Assembly (NCBI GenBank): GCA_007135295.1
Contig: SLJD01000126.1
Span: forward strand, 1-5,638
Direction of reading: 5' to 3'
DNA length: 5,638 nucleotides
DNA from: Phycisphaerales bacterium
Lineage (GTDB): Bacteria > Planctomycetota > Phycisphaerae > Phycisphaerales > SM1A02
A program made the position numbers and the translations under genes. Below are positions 4,111-5,638 of the stretch, one piece after another (the first letter of the stretch is position 1; every line of letters starts with the position of its first letter). A model generated the notes under the pieces. The model was not told where the DNA came from, did not search any database, and was given only the letters and a program-made list of their open reading frames with translations.

Positions 4111-5638
4111 GAAGCGGTCTCCCGCGCCAGGGCCAGGTCGTATCGGTGTCGGATGTCATCCAGCCAGTGACGGATCGCCGGCAGGTTGTCGAGCGTGCCG
4201 GGTTGCGATTCGGCGAACGTGCGATCAAGGATACGGCTGATCGTCGACTCATCGCGGCCCTGCGCGTCGAGCAGGACAGCGTAGAGTGCAGCGCCGCGGA
4301 TCAACTCGGAGAGGTCGGCCTGTTGTTCTTCGTCGAACGCTTCGTCTTCTCCTTCTTCGTGGTCGTGTTGCTCGTCCGCAGCCGGACCGGCGGCTGTGCG
4401 GGCGTATTGCGTCAAGCCGCCGATCGCTGCTCCGATGGTCGACCAGGCCGGCAACATTGCTACCGCGGCAGGCCATATCAGCGATGAGGCGGCAAGACAG
4501 CCGACCGCCCCCGCGGTCGCCCCGGCCGCCAGCCATCCGGACTGGGATTTGAGTGACGGCGGCAACACGCTGGTGACGCGGGCAGCTGCGCTGCCAAGCC
4601 AGTCCTTCACATCGCCCGCGTCCTCCGGACGCCGGGGAACGAACCACCGAAGCCGGTCATCAGCACTGGCGGAGATGGACTTTTCATCCTGCCCGCGGAA
4701 CTGATGGGCGATGTCGCGGTACAGTTCGGACTGTTGCCTTGTGTCGGGTGGAGCGGACCATTTCCTGGCATGATCGATGATGCAGTCGAACGCTGCTTCA
4801 ATTCGCCGGGCCGATGTTGCCGCCCTTTCACCCGAGGATGGTTGGGGCAGAGCAGCGGATTGATGGCCAGGCGTGGTGACGGCCTGCGGTATTTCGTCAT
4901 CTGCTTCGCTGAGGAAGTCGATCAACCGCTGCGTGCTGCGGTCCGTGAGATGATCGAGGTCGAGTTCGAGAACATGCGCCGAATCAATACCCGCCCGCTC
5001 GCAGGCGCCTCGCCAGTCTTCCACGCGCCGGCCGACACTGGCCGACCCCTGATGCGAACGCCAGCGGTGCCCACCTGTCAACAGCACGCGAACCGGCCGG
5101 CGCACCGCACGTTGCAGTTCACGAAGCGTTGATGCAAGGCCGCGGTCGGGTGTGGTCGGCAATTCCGCGATGACGAGCAGCGGCGATGGTTCGGTCGGCA
5201 TCGCGCGAAGTTGCTCGGTTACCATGCGCCGATCCTCGCCGGTTTCGATCACGCCGAGCACTTGCCACGGCTGACCGGCGAGCGCCGGCGGCATCGGCCA
5301 GGCGTTTCGGTCGAGTTCAAGGCCGACGACCGCTGGCGGCCCGGCGGGGCGGACTTCCGTTGCATCAGCCGCGGGCGTGACGGCCGGCGGTGGCTCGGAA
5401 TCGGCATCTCGATCAACGACGCCGATTCGCGCGTGATCCGCCATCAGCCGATCCCGCAGCGCAGCGTAGCCCGGCTCCGCAAGCGGCAAACGCACCGTTC
5501 GGCGGGCCGCGCTCAATCGCCACAGTGATGCCGCCGTCAGCAGAGCCCGCGGCACCAGGCCGTACAAAACAAGACAGCCGAGCACGAATCCCGACCAGGC
5601 ACGGCGTGCGTCACCCTCATCGCGCACATCGGGCCAGC
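4107..5638 (-). CDS. DUF2868-like membrane protein, C-terminal part (runs off the right edge)
   Basis: The frame is open from the window edge to TGA at 4107-4109, giving about 510 residues. A GTG at 5625-5627 could start it, but the preceding codons read WPD, and WPDVRDEGDARRAWSGF fits an internal stretch of DUF2868 proteins, so the true start is probably outside. Numbering from that GTG: residues 12-36 form a membrane helix ending YGLVPRALL, a hallmark of the family. LPLAEPGYAALRDRL (47-61) follows, then GVVD (69-72). A Rossmann-like cytoplasmic part has VVGLELD (100-106), LLVIAELPTTPDRG (150-163) and RVLLTGGHRWRS (180-191). A hydrophobic glycine/alanine-rich segment at 364-409 may be one or two further membrane passes. 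An acidic run (DEQHDHEEGEDEAFDEEQQ, about 418-436) precedes a helical C-terminus. It is the first of two coupled genes with the GTPase, so the two products probably form a membrane complex. Function unknown. Confidence 0.8.
   Translation of the reverse strand, partial: WPDVRDEGDARRAWSGFVLGCLVLYGLVPRALLTAASLWRLSAARRTVRLPLAEPGYAALRDRLMADHARIGVVDRDADSEPPPAVTPAADATEVRPAGPPAVVGLELDRNAWPMPPALAGQPWQVLGVIETGEDRRMVTEQLRAMPTEPSPLLVIAELPTTPDRGLASTLRELQRAVRRPVRVLLTGGHRWRSHQGSASVGRRVEDWRGACERAGIDSAHVLELDLDHLTDRSTQRLIDFLSEADDEIPQAVTTPGHQSAALPQPSSGERAATSARRIEAAFDCIIDHARKWSAPPDTRQQSELYRDIAHQFRGQDEKSISASADDRLRWFVPRRPEDAGDVKDWLGSAAARVTSVLPPSLKSQSGWLAAGATAGAVGCLAASSLIWPAAVAMLPAWSTIGAAIGGLTQYARTAAGPAADEQHDHEEGEDEAFDEEQQADLSELIRGAALYAVLLDAQGRDESTISRILDRTFAESQPGTLDNLPAIRHWLDDIRHRYDLALARETAS
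4119..4123 (-). promoter_or_regulatory. Ribosome binding site of the GTPase, inside the upstream gene
   Basis: GGGAG on the minus strand is 8 bases before the ATG at 4108-4110 and lies within the last codons of the upstream gene. It supports this start, which gives the P-loop its normal place near the N-terminus, and fits coupled translation across the ATGA overlap. Confidence 0.6.

Overview
The window is GC-rich bacterial chromosomal DNA. Three things suggest a planctomycete-like bacterium: the style of the tyrosine recombinase, the GC content, and the gene mix (a DnaE2-type polymerase and a DUF2868/DUF3482 pair). That assignment is inference; the sequence holds no phylogenetic marker strong enough to prove it.

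Layout, left to right. (1) Positions 1-134, plus strand: the last 43 codons of a gene whose end looks like error-prone DNA polymerase DnaE2. A stem-loop (139-179) follows and separates it from a convergent gene. (2) Positions 222-1023, minus strand: an unrecognised 173-codon reading frame, preceded in another frame by about 90 codons of protein-like sequence without a start. It looks like one gene broken by frameshift. (3) Positions 1024-1235: non-coding, with short iterated motifs, a small AT-rich dyad and nested inverted repeats. (4) Positions 1236-2351, minus strand: a tyrosine recombinase (integrase) with the full catalytic set. It appears to lack about 20 residues between its two domains. 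(5) Positions 2352-2453: a leader with two strong dyads. (6) Positions 2454-2527, minus strand: tRNA-Val(CAC), with its own promoter upstream. (7) Positions 2677-5638, minus strand: a translationally coupled pair, a membrane protein resembling DUF2868 (running off the right edge) followed by a GTPase resembling DUF3482. The two overlap by 4 bases.

How it fits together. The integrase lies directly 3' of the tRNA and on the same strand, the usual arrangement of an integrative element inserted into a tRNA 3' end. The element would extend leftwards from about position 2454. The broken gene next to the integrase, and the apparent gap inside the integrase, suggest a decayed or immobile remnant. I found no convincing second copy of the tRNA 3' end, so the far boundary is unknown, and dnaE2 could lie inside or outside the element. 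The right-hand operon is probably resident DNA: a membrane protein and a GTPase with a glycine-rich hydrophobic segment that probably work together at the membrane. Their function is not established. I see no CRISPR array, no recognisable defence locus and no insertion-sequence ends.
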